Assembly: GCA_027943335.1 (NCBI GenBank)
Contig: BSBK01006749.1
Location: 536,001 to 600,000, forward strand
Source: Chamaecyparis obtusa
Lineage: Eukaryota; Streptophyta; Pinopsida; Cupressales; Cupressaceae
Reading direction: 5' to 3'
Length of the DNA stretch: 64,000 bases
Shown here: positions 1 through 13,522 of the stretch, in pieces
How positions within the stretch are numbered: the stretch's first letter is position 1
Layout: each line of letters begins with the position of its first letter
Notes under the pieces: model-generated
What the model was told of the DNA's origin: nothing
What the model saw: the letters and a program-made list of their open reading frames with translations, nothing else
Databases searched by the model: none
Made by a program: the position numbers and the translations under genes

Positions 1-1560
1 CATGATGGAGGAGGTAAGATGTCTTCCTACCATTCTTTTGTTGTTAGGCCAAATTCTCAAATGGCTATGGTAATTGATAAAGAAAAGACTAGGTTGAAAG
101 ATACCACAATTTTCTTTGTGGTTCTAGATATTAAAAATATTCCTCCTAGAAATTATCTTAATGAATGGATGCATAAAATCTAGGGTTTAAAATTTGGGTT
201 CCATTTTTCCTTTTGTCGTATGATCTAAAAAGGGTTATTTCTTATATTTCTCAAAAAACCCCGATTCTCATAAATAAATCATTAAAAAGTAGTTTTGGAA
301 TATTGGCTCTAGTTTTTCTAGAGCCATAGGTTGGTCGCCTAAGGCCAACCAGGAAGAGGTGTTGGATCTTTCGAGCCCTAGGTGGGTAATTGTTCATAAC
401 ATTGCACCTTCTCTTTGGAATTTGATTCCACAAGCTTTGGAACCATTGGGTAAAGTGCTTAAAATGGATGAATCCTCTTCATTGTTGCCTCATCTTGATG
501 CTAGGGTTTTGGTCACCCTTAATCTTGGCTCTGATTTACCCACATAAATTATTATTGATTTCTAGGATAAGGCTTTCTCTTGTCCTAATGCCTACCTTGG
601 TGGTGTTAATGCGTGCTTTTCGTGTAGGAAAGAGGGCTACTTGAGGAGAAATTGCCCTATATTGGCTAAAAGGTTCAAAGGTCGTAACCCTCTCTCAAGG
701 GGCCATGATCCTATTGATAATGTTGTTGATTTGTCTAAATATGATCATATTTCTAGGCCCAAGCCTTCTGAGCTGGATGCCCCATCAACAACTCCCCACA
801 ATGCTCTTGACAAGGATTCCCTCATTGATGAACTTGACTCTCTTAAATAAGATTTTGTTCATAATAATTCTTGTTCATAGAAAGGCCAAGGATCTGAGGT
901 CTCACCCCAAAAAGATTTTGTTCTTGGTCCCCCCTATGGATCCTAGTGTTCTAGGTGGGAGTAGGGTTGATAGAGGACTTAAGCACAAAGTACTCAATGC
1001 CCAACTATTGGCAATTGCTAGAGATAGAATTCAAAAGGGTTGCAAAGATGGTCCCACTTTGGGCTACAATCATCAGAATAACACCAATGATAATCCCTCT
1101 CTTCCCTCTGTGGGTGGGGATGAGGCCCTATAAGTTGGTCCCTATGTTGTTGGTAGAGATATGATGATCCCTAGGGGTGGGAATCCCATAAGGGATCATG
1201 ATTTTTCCTTTCCATCTTTTGAATTTCTCAACAAAGAGGCTCTTGCCTTCCTTAAGAACTCATGATTCAAATGATGCTCTCTCCAACTTATACCTGGAGG
1301 TTATTCCCGCTACTCTTTCCCTTCCTAGGGTTCACCTTCTCCCGATTGACAACTTAGTTTCCAACTTAGAGCGTGTCAGCCCCATCCATGGTAAGGAAGG
1401 TGAGTGTCCCAGGAGGAGTCTGAGTCCTCTAGATGAAATTGAATTCCCCCCGAATTCAAAATGAAGAGGAAAAGAGGAAGGCCTAGTGGCTCCTCGACAG
1501 GTAAAAAGGTTAATAAAGTCCCCAATATGCATTACCAAAGTGCTTTAGAAGCTTCAAGGA
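1..1560 (+). pseudogene. LINE ORF1 (DUF4283-like, CCHC) remnant
   Basis: Plant LINE ORF1 proteins bind the element RNA and act as chaperones for target-primed reverse transcription. The reading region at about 359-545 (WVIVHNIAPSLWNL, then LGKVLKMDESSSLLPHLDAR) has the look of the DUF4283-type N-terminal domain of plant LINE ORF1. It is followed at 614-655 by a zinc knuckle, CFSCRKEGYLRRNC, in which the expected histidine is tyrosine. A low-complexity Pro/Ser-rich tail runs to about 1460. Several stops interrupt the frame (for example at 181 and 545). The N-terminus lies outside the window. I see the motifs directly; the family call rests on ORF1 architecture and on ORF2 following immediately. 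Confidence 0.7.
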
Positions 1561-1591
1561 GCCTATGGACACCACATCTTAACTTGTGGAT

Positions 1592-4500
1592 TTGAAATTG
1601 GTTTCTTGGAATGTAAGGGGACTTGAATCCCCTAATGAAAAGTATATTGCCAAAAGATTCCTAAGGACTTGCAACAACATAGACTTCTTCTTGCTCCAAG
1701 AGATTAAGGTTGTGCAATTTATCTGGACATCAACATGAATTGTATCTGGAAAGATGTAGTTTACTAAAATACTAAACACACAAAAGGGAAGGGTGGTACT
1801 GTGGTTATGGTTGGACCCAATTGGATTAAATTTGTTGATAAATGAGGTTGTTCTCCCTGTAATAGTCTTGTATGGATTACCATGAAAATTAAGGATAAGG
1901 AGTTTTGGATCTGCTCTGTTTATACCTCTAATGACTACAGAGAGAGGATTGATTTGTGGAAATGGATGTTTGGCTTGGATAATATACCATGGGTGATAGG
2001 AGGTAAATTCAATATGATAGAAAGGCCTCAGGATAAAACTAGGGGATCCAAATTTGAATGGAAAGGGGAAGATAAATTTGTCTAGCTTATAATGGCTAAT
2101 AAGAATGGACTTCTAGACACTCTTGTTGGAAATAAAGCTGATAACCAAGGCATTTGGGTGACTTGGTGTAATTGTCAAAAGGGGGCAAAAGGATCTACAA
2201 TAGGGTCAATAGATTCTATGCTAATAAGGACTTTTCCAACTTTAGAAGGGATGAGTCTGGATCATGTGTTAGAGTCATTCCCTATACTCTCTTGGACCGT
2301 CACCCGATCACTATGACCATCTCTATTGGGAACCCTCAACCCCCCCTCAAGGTAAAAAATAACCTATGCCCTCAATTTGTAGCTTCTTGAGGATGAGGAT
2401 TGGGAGTGGCTAGATGGGGGAGTGCTATTGATGGGTGGAACCATAATGTTCTTAGTTGGAAGGCTTTATCCCAAACTGTTGGCAGGAGGCATGAAAAAGA
2501 CCGAAGGAAACTTTAAACTGAGATACATGACAAGATAGTTTTGGTTGAAGAGTCTTTGCAAAAACATCCCTCTAGCCAGGAGGCCAGAGAATCTCTCATC
2601 CAAGCCAAGAACTCCTTGAGGAGCATTTAGAACGTTAAAATTTAATGGGCTAAGACTAGAGCCAGGTTGAACTAGTTGACCCATGGTGACAAGGGCTCTA
2701 AATTATTTTTTCAAATCCTTAAAAGAAAGGATGCCAATGACAAAATTGATATTATTTGGGATGAGGGAGTCAATCTTACTAAGACAACAAACATTCTCAA
2801 ATCCTTTGAAAGGTTCTATAGCGAGCTCTTCTCTATGGAGGATAACAAATCAGGAAAGGAGAGGGACAAACTTCTGATCCATAGTATCATTTCTACCAAG
2901 GTCAGCAAGGAAGATGGTACCTCCTTAGAAAGGGACATCACTGTTAAGGAGATTCATAATGCCATTCTTGCTCTTAGTAGTGACAAAGACCAAAGGTTAG
3001 ATGGGATGTGAGGGGAATTTTATAAAAAGAGCATCAGTTGGATTGGGGATGAGCTGCTCCAGGTATACAATGAAGCTATTTAGCATAATTATTTGGGTAA
3101 AGATATTAACAGTGGCTTGATTAAGCTCATTTTGAAAGATAGGGATAAGACCCTAATAAAAATCTGGAGACCTATAACTTTACTCAATGTTTCATATAAG
3201 ATTCTTTCCAAGGTGCTAGCCAAAAGACTAGAAAACATTCTTCCCAATGTGATAAACCCCACCCAAACATGATTTGTTAAAGTTAGGTATATACTGGAAA
3301 ATCTCATCACATGTTGGGAGGCCATGAGGTGGGCTAAGAACTCCAATCAAAAGATAGGGATGATATTGATTAACTATGAAAAGGCTTATGATAGAATTGA
3401 ATGGAGATTCCTCATCATGATCATGGAGAGCTTGGGGTTTCCTACGATATTTTGTCATATGGTTCAAATACTGATGAAGGATGCCAGAGCCTAGGTAGAA
3501 GAGAATAGATGAAAAATTTGACACCTTTGACTTACCCATATTTATTAGATAGAGGTGCCCCCTTTCCCCTACCTTGTTTGTTATTGCGGCTGATGCTTTA
3601 CTCTACCTCTTGAGGGATGAGAGCCTCTCCCAAAAAGTCAAAGGTGGTATCCTCCCCAATAGAAATGAACTCACAAACATCTAGTTCGCAAATGACACCA
3701 CAATTCTTGTTGATATGGAAGAAGATAATGTAACAGTTCTATGAAGCTTTTGGGAGTGAAGTGTCCCTAGCCAAGTCTGTATTGTTGGGATGGGTTAACT
3801 CCCGCCCCTCACGACTCAACAGATTTTCTCTAACATGGGGTGGACCCAGTTACTAGGTGAGATACCTTGGAATTTCGTTTTCCATCATTTCCAATTTGAA
3901 GGAGATGTGGTGTTGGGTGAAAAATAAAGTGGAGAAGAAGCTTGGTAAATGGAATTAGAGATATCTCTCATTCATAGACAAGTTACAAGTCTAACAAATT
4001 TTTTTGTGTCCTTATACCATCTACTACTCCTCAGCTTGGCTCTTCAACCACTCCCAATTCAAATTTATTCAGAAGAGGACCAGGAACTTCTTGTGGTCTA
4101 AAGGAAAAGGGCATAATAAAAGGCATGCTGTTAAATTGATTTGGTGCTCCATGGACAAGAATAAAGGTGGTTTGGGACTTAACGAAATGAGATCCAAGGA
4201 ATTTCCTTAGCTACTAAGTGGATCTTCATATCCTTGGAGGGTGAAGAGCCTTGGAAGATTCTTGTAAGAAATAATATTATTAGAGTTGTGCCTTAAAAAG
4301 GCTCCTCTTGGAAAGGGTTGCAATTATGTGACTTAGTGGTTGGACATTTCCTATTAAAGTTTAGGGATTTAATGTGTTTAAATCTATATGGAAATGTTGG
4401 AATTATGTTAAAAAGTATATTGCAAACAATGACATTATAGCTGATGATAATAGATTATGTGGTGAGAAATCCATTTGGTGAAACCTCAAACATGGGGATA

Positions 4501-5270
4501 AGTTTTTGGCACAATTGCAAGGATGCTCGACCAAATATTGGGAAACCTCAAGCATTAACCATTAGTAATGTTATTTGTAATGACTCTCTTATAAGGTGGC
4601 AGGAGTTGGAACAAAAATTTGCTATCCCCTCTACCTAGTGGAGGATGTACTTTGTGCTTAGAGAAGCCTATCACCCCTTGTTTCTTCCTAGAACATGTTC
4701 CCTTGATGGCACCAGATTCACCTCTTATAAATGGAGAGATGGATCCCTCCTTGTCACCATCAAAGCTAAACTAATTTATGTAGCTCTTACTAATAATGAT
4801 TCAATATGTGATAATGATAATTCATGCTGGAACACAAACCTTGAACCTCCTATTTGGTATAAATTTTTTGAAAGCCTTTGGACTAGGCTTGCTGAGCCAA
4901 AGAAGAAATGTTTCTTGTAGTGCCTTATCCTATGCAAACTACCACTAAGACTGTCCAATGGGGACCCCTATATTTTCTCTTTTTGTAGAATTCCTCAAAA
5001 CAACTCCCATATATTCTTTGAATGCCTTTTTGCTAAGGAAATATGGAACTTGTTTCTATTTTTGGTTAATGGTAATATCAACATCCATGAGATTTTGTTT
5101 GGAAATATTCAGGTTCATGAAAGGAATTGTAATATCTTTTGGTCTAGTGTTTCAATTTAAATATTACGGCTTATTTTGAAATTGAGGAATGACAATATAT
5201 TTAATGGTAGGGATAGGCATCTTACAAAGTGTCTTTAGAGACTCATATTTAATAGTGCTACCTTGCAGGT
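1592..5270 (+). pseudogene. LINE ORF2: endonuclease - reverse transcriptase - zf-RVT remnant
   Basis: This gene would nick target DNA and copy the LINE RNA. It starts with the APE endonuclease signature LVSWNVRGLES at about 1598-1630. It continues with an endonuclease C-terminal stretch (RIYNRVNRFYANKDFSNFRR, then TLLDRHPI where SDHHPI is usual). RT motifs follow: KTLIKIWRPITLLNVSYK (about 3150-3200), the motif A stretch INYEKAYDRIEW (about 3370-3404), a GCPLSP-type turn after 3550, and the catalytic box at 3684-3710, read as FANDTTIL where (F/Y)ADD is required. The first catalytic Asp of that box is therefore Asn. A terminal region with HIFFECLFAKEIWN (about 5005-5050) matches the zf-RVT domain of plant LINEs. 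Many stops and frameshifts make it non-functional. Confidence 0.8.
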
Positions 5271-5271
5271 T

Positions 5272-5560
5272 ACTATTTTTTATTAATTAAGAAACCTAAA
5301 AAAGGGGGTTGACCCTTACATAAACAAGGCTTGAAAGAAAATACAAGCCGTCTACAATACTTAGTGAACACAACAGGTTCTGACTAAAAAGACAAAAAAC
5401 ATAGCACAAAGACTAGGAGCCTTTCAAAGGAAAGGCCAAACTCACACCTCAAGAGATGATGAGAGAGAGTTTGAAGAATAATTCTTCCTACACCATCAGA
5501 CAATAGTCCAAGAAATGCTATATTTACGCTCACCATCTCAGGTCGATGTTACTATGAGGC
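5272..5560 (-). mobile_element. Possible 5'-truncated LINE 3' tail, minus strand
   Basis: Read on the minus strand, this stretch ends in a short run with CCCCCTTTTTTAGG, then TTTCTTAATTAATAAAAA at about 5272-5310. That resembles the 3' UTR ends of plant LINEs, with pyrimidine-rich tracts and a TTAATTAATAA-type terminus. It would be a second, 5'-truncated LINE inserted tail-to-tail at the end of the first. No coding domain remains and no target duplication was found. It could also be part of the first element's 3' UTR. Confidence 0.25.
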
Positions 5561-8500
5561 TACATAGGAGAAAATTTACTACAAGATGGCTCAATTAGGA
5601 TTTTTAAGTGAAATCTCCCACGACTGCACATGGACAAGAACCAACAATGAAAGATCTCCTTTTGAAGTTGGCCTGTGAAACTTTATGGAAGAGATGATAG
5701 AACAAAGAGAGAAAGATAGATGAGAGAACCCTCCAGTAATAAAAACATATCCAATTGCAGTGATCCCAGATCCTATAGCAGCGATTCCCATTGCAAAGGC
5801 ACTGGTTCACCCTTACAATCAACACATTGCACATGACAACATGCTCAAGTGGATGAAAGGAGAGTCAAGATGGATTGCCTGGCTGGATAGAATGGGAGAG
5901 GAAAAATGATAAGCTTTCCACTATTTTGTGATATTTTTTTGTCACGATGCAATATTTTTGAAAATGTGTAATGTTGTACATTCGTATCTCTGTCATACAT
6001 AGCTGATTTAGAACTGTCGCAACAATAAAACAAGATTGTATTTGAACTATATTGTTGAATACCTTTTTTATTGGAATACATTATATGCAATAGAAAAAAT
6101 ATTATGAATATTAACTTAAAGTTGATAAAATTAATTAATTTGCAGCACAATTGATTATTATTTGATAAATGTTAATGATTATTAAATATACTATTGTGTT
6201 GATTAGCCTTAGAGAAAATTTTAACTCTTTGAATCTTTTAATATTGAATGGAATCGACTAATTTGACTGATTAATTAATTGACTAACTTGACTAATTAAT
6301 GAATTCATTTAATGAGTATTTAGTATGTGTTTATTTAATTATATTATCGATCTTGCCTTGATGATCAAATCAAATATCATATAGTTGGCCTTAGGAATAA
6401 AAATTTATTTATCTTGTAAAGGTAAACAATGTTACCTAATCATGTAGTTTGTCAACCATGGTTAGGGTTGAGATTAAGAAATGTTATACTCGCTCACTTG
6501 GGAACTCCTCTCACAACCTTTAGGGTGCCATGACGTTGGTGACACGAAGGTTGTTTCATTAGGTGTACAAACTAGTATTTAGGAAGTTTAGTTTTTTTAT
6601 TAAAGTTGAATTGAATGTTAACTTGAGATTTGTAGGCGAGTCAATGTTGTGTCATGTGTAACATGTATAAGTGGACATAATAGAGTTTTTTGGAATTCTA
6701 ATAGTTAATTAGATAAAACAACATAGTTTCTAAGATTTATTTTAGTAACACAATCCTTCTAGAAAAGTATATCTTGTTATCTTTCAAGGATTTAAGTTTT
6801 GATCAACATGAATCAAGTAATTTATTTCAAAGAGAAGGCTTTCTGTCCACTTTAAATAAAGGCACCCAATTGCTTCTCCTCTTTTGGTAGCATTCAATTG
6901 ACTCAAGTCCTCTATAAGCTTCTTTCATTTTTTTGTTGTTGAATTGGACCTTTGTTTTCATCTATATTTTTTAGAGTTCATTTTCAATCACTAAAGGACA
7001 CAATGACTAGATAGGTTATAAACTAGGCACAATGGCTAAAAATGTGTCATGATAGTTTTGTCTTGATGCAAGTGATAAGTGTTGTTCGAAGAAAGTAAAG
7101 AGGAAGAGGTAAAAGATGAAAGGTTACACATGTTATTGTTACTTCATTGTTCTTTCCCGACCCCTCTAATTTCTTATGACAATCTTATTTGCCTCACATA
7201 TTTGCTTTAACACTTAGTTTATTTTTGTTCATGAAATATACTCATTTTACTTAGTTTATTTTTTTCATGAAATATACTCATTTTCAACTTTCATAGAAAT
7301 TTTTAGTGTGGGTTGCTACTCTTTTATGTCTTAATTTTATTTTCTCATAGATCTAAAAATAAATATATTATAAGACAACCATGGAAGACTAAGAGTCACA
7401 ACTTATAATTCCACTTTAGGTGTCCTTATGGAAAATTGGACTCGAGCCTTCATAATGAAAACCCAACATTTTAACCGATTAAGCTCAACCCCTTGAACTT
7501 TTATTTAATTTTTGATGTTTTGTAGGTCTAATAAATAAATTTACTATTACTGCGAGGGTCTGATAATTCAATTTTACCATTACCATTGATATTCTAGATA
7601 TCCCATTAGAATTATTACATGGAAAATATTATTATTATCTATTATTTTTATTTTCCAATTCATATGGAGCGTTGTAATTTTTGGATCACCTTGGAATTTG
7701 ATGTTGCACTCTTGCCCTACATCTTTTGGTCGAGGTTATGATATGGAATTCAATGTTCAAGTTGGGCAAGTTGATTGTTATGACATTGACAACTAGGAGT
7801 TACAAATCCTATTGATGCATGTGCATGAATAATGGTCCTAGGGAATATTTTAATTATACATTGACCAAAATAAGGGGTAAGATTTAAGACAAATATCTCC
7901 ATGATTATCTAGGCACCCAACCCAAGTAGGGGTTACATGACAATTTTAAATTAACTGTTTAATATCAATCCAAATTGGGCATAGGATTAGAGGGAATATT
8001 CTATAGGCATATAGAGATGCCACCCAAATGGGAGCTACAAGTTTCTATTTTAAAATTGGATTCATATTTATTCATCAAAATTTGAATAAAATCTAATTTG
8101 GGATAAGTTTAGAATTTTGCAAGACAAAGTGAAGATTAAGCATAAAAAAGAATCAATCATCAAGAGGCATATGTAATAACATTATTTTCAGTCTTCTAAT
8201 TTTTTTTGTAGGTTTATGAAGGTTTGTGTTGAATAAAATGAGATTATACACGAAGAATATCTCTTGAGTTGAACAATCATTACTTGAAATTGCAATGTTA
8301 TTGCATAGTTAGGTGTTTGTTGTCCCAATCCAAATTTATATGATTGTATGAAATATGTTTTTCAATCCATGTTGTTGAAACAAGATCTCATGAGGCTTTA
8401 TGGATGTAATTTTCATATTTGAAGATGTTTATTTGAGGAAAATATGAAGCAATATTATTTGCATTCAAGTTGTATAGTTATAAAGAGTGCAATTGTTGTC

Positions 8501-10506
8501 CGAGTATGCTTTTGATGGGACGAGAGGGAGGGGGGAGTTCCCTTCATGGAAGTTTTAATTTTTTTTGTCATGAGAATGCGTGTTGTAGGGAATACCCTAC
8601 ATTAAAAGGTGTGATTTCATATATGATCATGTTGATCCTTTCTCATCCTAATCATTATTATCTAGTATAACTCTTGTTTGAGGGTTTTTGTGTTCTTATA
8701 GTAGACATAGATATTTCAAAGGACTACACATCTATTATGTACAATGAGGTGTTGTGATACTTCAATAATTCTATGTGTGAGGTATCAAACATCTTTTATT
8801 CATATAAAAGTATCGACAACTCCTTTACAGGCACCATAACATGAAATAATATATTTCTCACTCTTTGCCATTATATTATCTTAGTATTGCATTCCTTTTT
8901 GGTTAATAACTTCAATAAAGTTACTTTAAAGTTTTATCAAAACAATTAATTTTTTTTAACATTAAGCTTCTCGTCTATCCTCTTGTTTAACATTCAACCA
9001 AACTTCATTACATTCTATGTTTTCCTATTTTATTTACTGTTTTCAATTTAATAGTGTTCAAACTTAATGTTTTAACGCAAATTCTTAGCTATATTATTTG
9101 TTTAATTAAAAAACAACATTAGCTATTTGATATTCTTTTTATGCAAACGAAGGATAACTCTCAAGTAAAAGTTTGTTTCCAAGGAAGTAGCTATGTTTCC
9201 TCTCTTGTTAGGGAAGTCGGACTTATGTTTACATCAATAGAGTTTATAACTGATATCTATAATGTTGCTAAGTGCTCTTACAGTTATCAATGCATCTATC
9301 TTAAGTTTGTTCAAGGCTTATGAGGTATCTTATTCAATTGCCTTCATTATCCATTGATTAGCATCAATTGCTATCAATTTTATATGATCTATTGATATGC
9401 ACATAGTTGCAATTTTATGCTTTTGCAACATCTCTTTATATGCTCATGGTAGCATTTTATGGTTTTATACCATTTATTGATATGCATTTTATTGTATTTT
9501 TTTTTGTAAGTTGGTTTTATCCCTACATCCTACAGTTGGTGTGCACTTACCTTTATGGAGTTTCCCTCCATTTTGTTCCTCATAAAGAGGATGTTATTCA
9601 TGGAGTTTTCCTCGATTTTCAGATGATATGACTCATCTTGATCTTTTCCTCATGGTGAGGATGACGCTCTTGAAGTCCTTCTGCACTTTGTTGGATTTCT
9701 TATATATATTTGAAGGCAATATGTTTTATCTCTCATAACCCTTTGTTTATGGTACCTAACGGTAAACATGCTTGGCAGATTGAATTGTGGGTTGATTTGG
9801 TGTTTGAGTCACATGTTCTCTTGATTTATCATTCTCTCTCATATTCCTTTGCAAATATACTAATGTGATAATGCCTTGCATACTTCATTGCTTAGATCGT
9901 GGGTCATGTAGGTGATGGATTCAAGATCCATTCACTTGCAATGGGATGACTCATTAGTGGACTGCCTATATCCATGTGATTGATGCAACGTTGATGCAGG
10001 TCTCATTAGTTGGCCTTGTCTGTGGTCATTTATGCATTAGTATGTTTCTTTTATGAGAGCATTGATTATGTTTCTTGTTCCTTTTTGGACTTTGAGCATT
10101 TTATTTCATATCATGTTAGCTTCATTGCACTTTTGATGAAATTTCATGCATTTATCTTTATCCCTCTACCTTATATTAAACTATAAGAGTTTCTTTAAAA
10201 ATATTTTGTGATGTAAAAGTTTCAAACATATACTAACTTGAATAATAGATGACTTTCTTCTTGTTTACAATTTTTTTGTTTCTTGTTTCTATGTTTCTTT
10301 GATTCAGGTGAATCATCAACACCCAATTAAGGAATCAATTCATCTACACTTGTCCTATAATTCAAGATGACTACTTGAAGATGTGGATATCCCTCCACTT
10401 GAACACACTCAAATGAACCTTTGTACCATGAGGTTGAACTTCAAGTTGCAGATTTTTGTAAAAAATTGGGTTTGATGCCCCTTATTGTAAACTCCCCAAG
10501 TAAAGA
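5561..10506. other. AT-rich interval without recognisable genes
   Basis: Every frame is closed at short intervals and the few longer open stretches have composition-driven sequences without recognisable domains. The last 200 bp or so (about 10,300-10,506) lie upstream of a polypurine tract. They are probably the 3' untranslated part of the LTR element that begins its LTR at 10,518, so some of this interval may be decayed retroelement interior. One short tandem duplication lies at 7212-7284. Confidence 0.5.
7212..7284. repeat. 36-37-bp tandem duplication, two copies
   Basis: Two adjacent near-identical copies (7212-7248 and 7249-7284) start with ACTTAGTTTATTTTT and end with ATGAAATATACTCATTTT. 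This is a simple local duplication with no coding content. Confidence 0.85.
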
Positions 10507-11050
10507 TTAAAGGGGGGTGTTAGAAGAGTAATCTTTACTTGTATTTATTAATTATTATTAGGAGATTCCTATGGAATCCCTATATGTAATTTGTCCTCTA
10601 GTCCAAAAGGGAGGATAACTCATTTTATGTAATTACTCTATTTAGTTTATCCCCCTTAAGAGGATTGTGACACTTGGCACACACCTATTATGAATGGTGG
10701 CATTCATAGACTTGAGAGTTACATAGTAACTCCTCTCCTCATGTCTATTTCAGAGATGCTCCTCTCTCGTTTCTGATGATGAAGATCTCTCTCTCTCTCT
10801 CTCTCTCTCTCTAGGCTATGGCATCATTCATAATTTCACAAGGGGCTTTTCTTTGTTTTTCCCCTTTCAAATCTTCTCGTCTCCTTTTCCTTTGGCTTGC
10901 TTGGTGAATGCTCCTAGGTGATATTTTCTCATGGTAACACTTTCTCCCTCATCTAGCTCACTTGGATTGTTCATTGTTCCTTGCTCTCTATATTATTTCT
11001 TTCAATTATAATGCATGTACAAAGTTGATATAAGTTCATTCTCACGAGTG
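10507..11050 (+). mobile_element. Polypurine tract and start of an orphan LTR
   Basis: A purine run, TTAAAGGGGGG (10,507-10,517), is followed directly by TGTTAGAAGAG at 10,518. This is the usual junction between the interior and the 3' LTR of a plant LTR retrotransposon. The following 500 bp have LTR character: pyrimidine-rich patches, a (TC)n run and mixed AT-rich sequence. The LTR end was not found and no partner LTR is present in the window, so the 5' half is lost, or lies outside, or has decayed. The right limit is a guess. Confidence 0.45.
10786..10812. repeat. (TC)n microsatellite
   Basis: An uninterrupted TC dinucleotide run inside the putative LTR. Confidence 0.95.
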
Positions 11051-11639
11051 TGAGTGTGAGTGTGTGTGGGTGATGATGATGTGAAATTACATTTCAATCA
11101 TTGTATGCAAAAGATGTAGGAGGATGTGGATGATGTTGATGTTAGTTGCATCTCAATCAATATGCACAAATTCATTTGAAGATCCTATGCAGTGTATGGA
11201 ATGTTTTGAAGCTAATTAAATCAAGCTAAGTATTCAACCTTGAAGTTCCACAGTACATATCTTATATTTTGTTGGAGATTGGTGTCTCACATGTTGGGTT
11301 GGTACTCAATCTTGGATTAGTGGATTGGTATTTCTTGTAGGTTTGTGCTTGCAAATGTATCTAGAGATTGGTATCTCTAATAGGTTGGTGCCTACATCTT
11401 ATTATAAATTCTTGATTATATTCTTGTTGTTCATGTGAGTTTGGATTTGGGTAGTAGATCTAGGCTTCTATTCTCAGCATGGTTTTTAGCTTCTAAGTTT
11501 CTCTGTAAATTTGGTGCTCATTTGTGTGGATGTGTGTTGATGTTTATCTTTTGATAAGATACATGTTCGCTAAGGAAAGACTAGTAAATGGTACTAATGA
11601 TGATATAGGTTCGAGGATAGTTGTGATGCTTAGAGAAGT

Positions 11640-12450
11640 TATTGAAGATAATTAATATTCAGTGAAGTTGAAATTGGTATTATTGATTCATCACCTAATC
11701 TCCCCCTCTAGTTTTGGGATGATACATGTTATGAGGCCATTGCAAAATCTATTCGTCATTTATTGAAGGTTGATGATTCAAATTTCTACATGTGATATTC
11801 TATCTTCACTCACATTTTGGTGGATGTTGACATCTCCAAGCCTAATCATAGAGATGTGGTTCTGATTGTTGGATTTAGGCCTTGGACTTAATTGCTTGAT
11901 TATGAATTCTTACTAATGGTCACTTGGCCTTCATTTCCCTCTATTGCATCAAAAAAGGCCATGCTTCTTGGTGGAAAAATGCTACTAGTGATCACTAAAT
12001 TGTCAAGTACATTTTGATTGATGATTCCTCTTAAGATTTTAATGAGCGTCTTGTGTTTGGTGTGGCCTTGTTGTGTCTCTTCTTGCTTCGTACTCACATT
12101 CTATTCCATTGTCAACTTTTTCTCTTCTTCAGTCTTCTCATATGATCAATGGCATTCTTTCACATTGTAATCCTATTGTTACCCCTTCGACTATTTTTGT
12201 CCTCTCGTGGGTGGATCTATTCTTGTTTACCCTAGCGGGACCTTTGTTGATAGTATCATTTGGACTATGGTTCATAGGAGTAAATGACCTTCAAATTCTA
12301 CTCCATACTCTATCCTATTGTGAAAAAGAAGCCATTAGTATAGGGTAGAGACCTGCTTCTTTGCTCCAATCAAAAGCACTAGTTGTCCTTGTTTGTTTTT
12401 TAAGTCTCATTGTAGGTGAGATTTGTCTTTTGTTGCATGTATGGTGGTTA
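11640..12450 (+). pseudogene. LINE ORF1-like (DUF4283-type) remnant
   Basis: Plus-strand translation shows pieces typical of plant LINE ORF1: WDDTCYEAIAKSIRHLLKVD (about 11,716-11,775), then LVDVDISKP (about 11,818-11,845), VVLIVGFRPWT and LLDYEFL (about 11,860-11,915). These correspond to the RNA-binding core and the linker before a zinc knuckle, and the region after 11,930 could be a decayed knuckle. Stops interrupt it. No ORF2 follows: the LTR-like block at 12,452 abuts it. The call depends on motif resemblance only. Confidence 0.4.
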
Positions 12451-12451
12451 T

Positions 12452-13522
12452 TGTTAGAAGTTTAGACCCCTCCCACTTTATCTAATCAAAGCATTATCAT
12501 TAGATAGCAAACATTTTTTTATTCACAAAGCAGAAGCACAACAAATCCCTAAAAGGGATAATTCATCTACATTTTTGAGTTGAACAATGTCTATATAATT
12601 ATAAATCATAAACAAACTACTTACATATGACTAGGTGTATAAGCCAATTACCATTCATTGTGTTAGGGCCATCTCAATTAGAAAAATCATGATTATGCCT
12701 TTTGTTTACTCTCTTAGTGTAGCTCACCTAAATATTTAGAGGACCTCTTTCCACCAAAGCTTGGATTCTCCTTGTCGGAACACCATCCTATCTAATTTGA
12801 GGTATAAAAACCTAAAACACAGATTGCACACCATAACACTGATGTCTAGAGTAGGTTCATTGATTACATAGTCACATTGTCCTATCACATTGGTCCAAAT
12901 CCATTTTAATTTAGGTTTTTCAGGTGCATAGTCTAAGGTTGTTGAAGCTCCACATTCCAAAGTGACTATGAACTAGGTAATGCTAGGAGCTTGGTATTTA
13001 TCATTTAATTTCATTGTCTCTCCATTATTAGGCCCTAAAATCAAGTTATTCATCTTTTGAAAGTCCATCTATAATATATCTAATTTCTTTTCATTGATCT
13101 ATTAAAAAATGTCGTCGAATCCCTATTAGTGCAGCCTATAGTTTGATGGTTGGAAGTTAACCTTTGACTTTGAAGCCTACCTTTATGAATGAAAACAATA
13201 AGTATAGGTGGAGGGGTTTCATCCTAACCTAAAATCCCTACAATAAGGGTTTTCGTCCCTACTTGAGCACAATTGAAAATGACGAGATAACAACTTTCCA
13301 AAGTTACCCTCCAAATGGCACCCCCAAGCTTAAATACTAAACTTAAAACTTACATCTCCTAGCCCTTAGTTGGGCACCCATATTTAATTTTTGAAATTTA
13401 TATTTTTCTTGCCTATATTTTTATATTATATATTTATTCATTTATTATGTTTAAGTAGTGTTAACAAACACCTTTATTAAAAAATGTTGGGAGGTCAACC
13501 TTCATAAGGGAGGGGTATGACA
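12452..13522 (-). mobile_element. LTR-like block, minus strand (possible solo LTR)
   Basis: On the minus strand the block opens with TGTCATACCCCTCCC (rc of 13,508-13,522), a start often seen in plant gypsy LTRs. It closes about 1.07 kb later with CTTCTAACA, giving TG...CA ends. No polypurine tract or primer site adjoins either end, and I could not match the flanking 5-bp words, so solo-LTR status is unproven. The length and termini are the only support. Confidence 0.25.

Larger units (their letters stand above)
1..5275 (+). mobile_element. Degenerate plant L1-type LINE, plus strand
   Basis: A non-LTR retrotransposon remnant that enters the window already inside ORF1. In order it shows an ORF1 nucleic-acid-binding region with a zinc knuckle (614-655), an APE-type endonuclease (from about 1592), a reverse transcriptase (about 2600-3750) and a C-terminal zf-RVT-like Cys/His region (about 4880-5130). 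The order is that of plant L1-clade LINEs. Stops and frameshifts occur throughout, so it is dead. No poly(A) tail or target duplication could be defined; the 3' limit is placed where similarity stops, beside an AT-rich run. Type is secure, limits are approximate. Confidence 0.85.
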
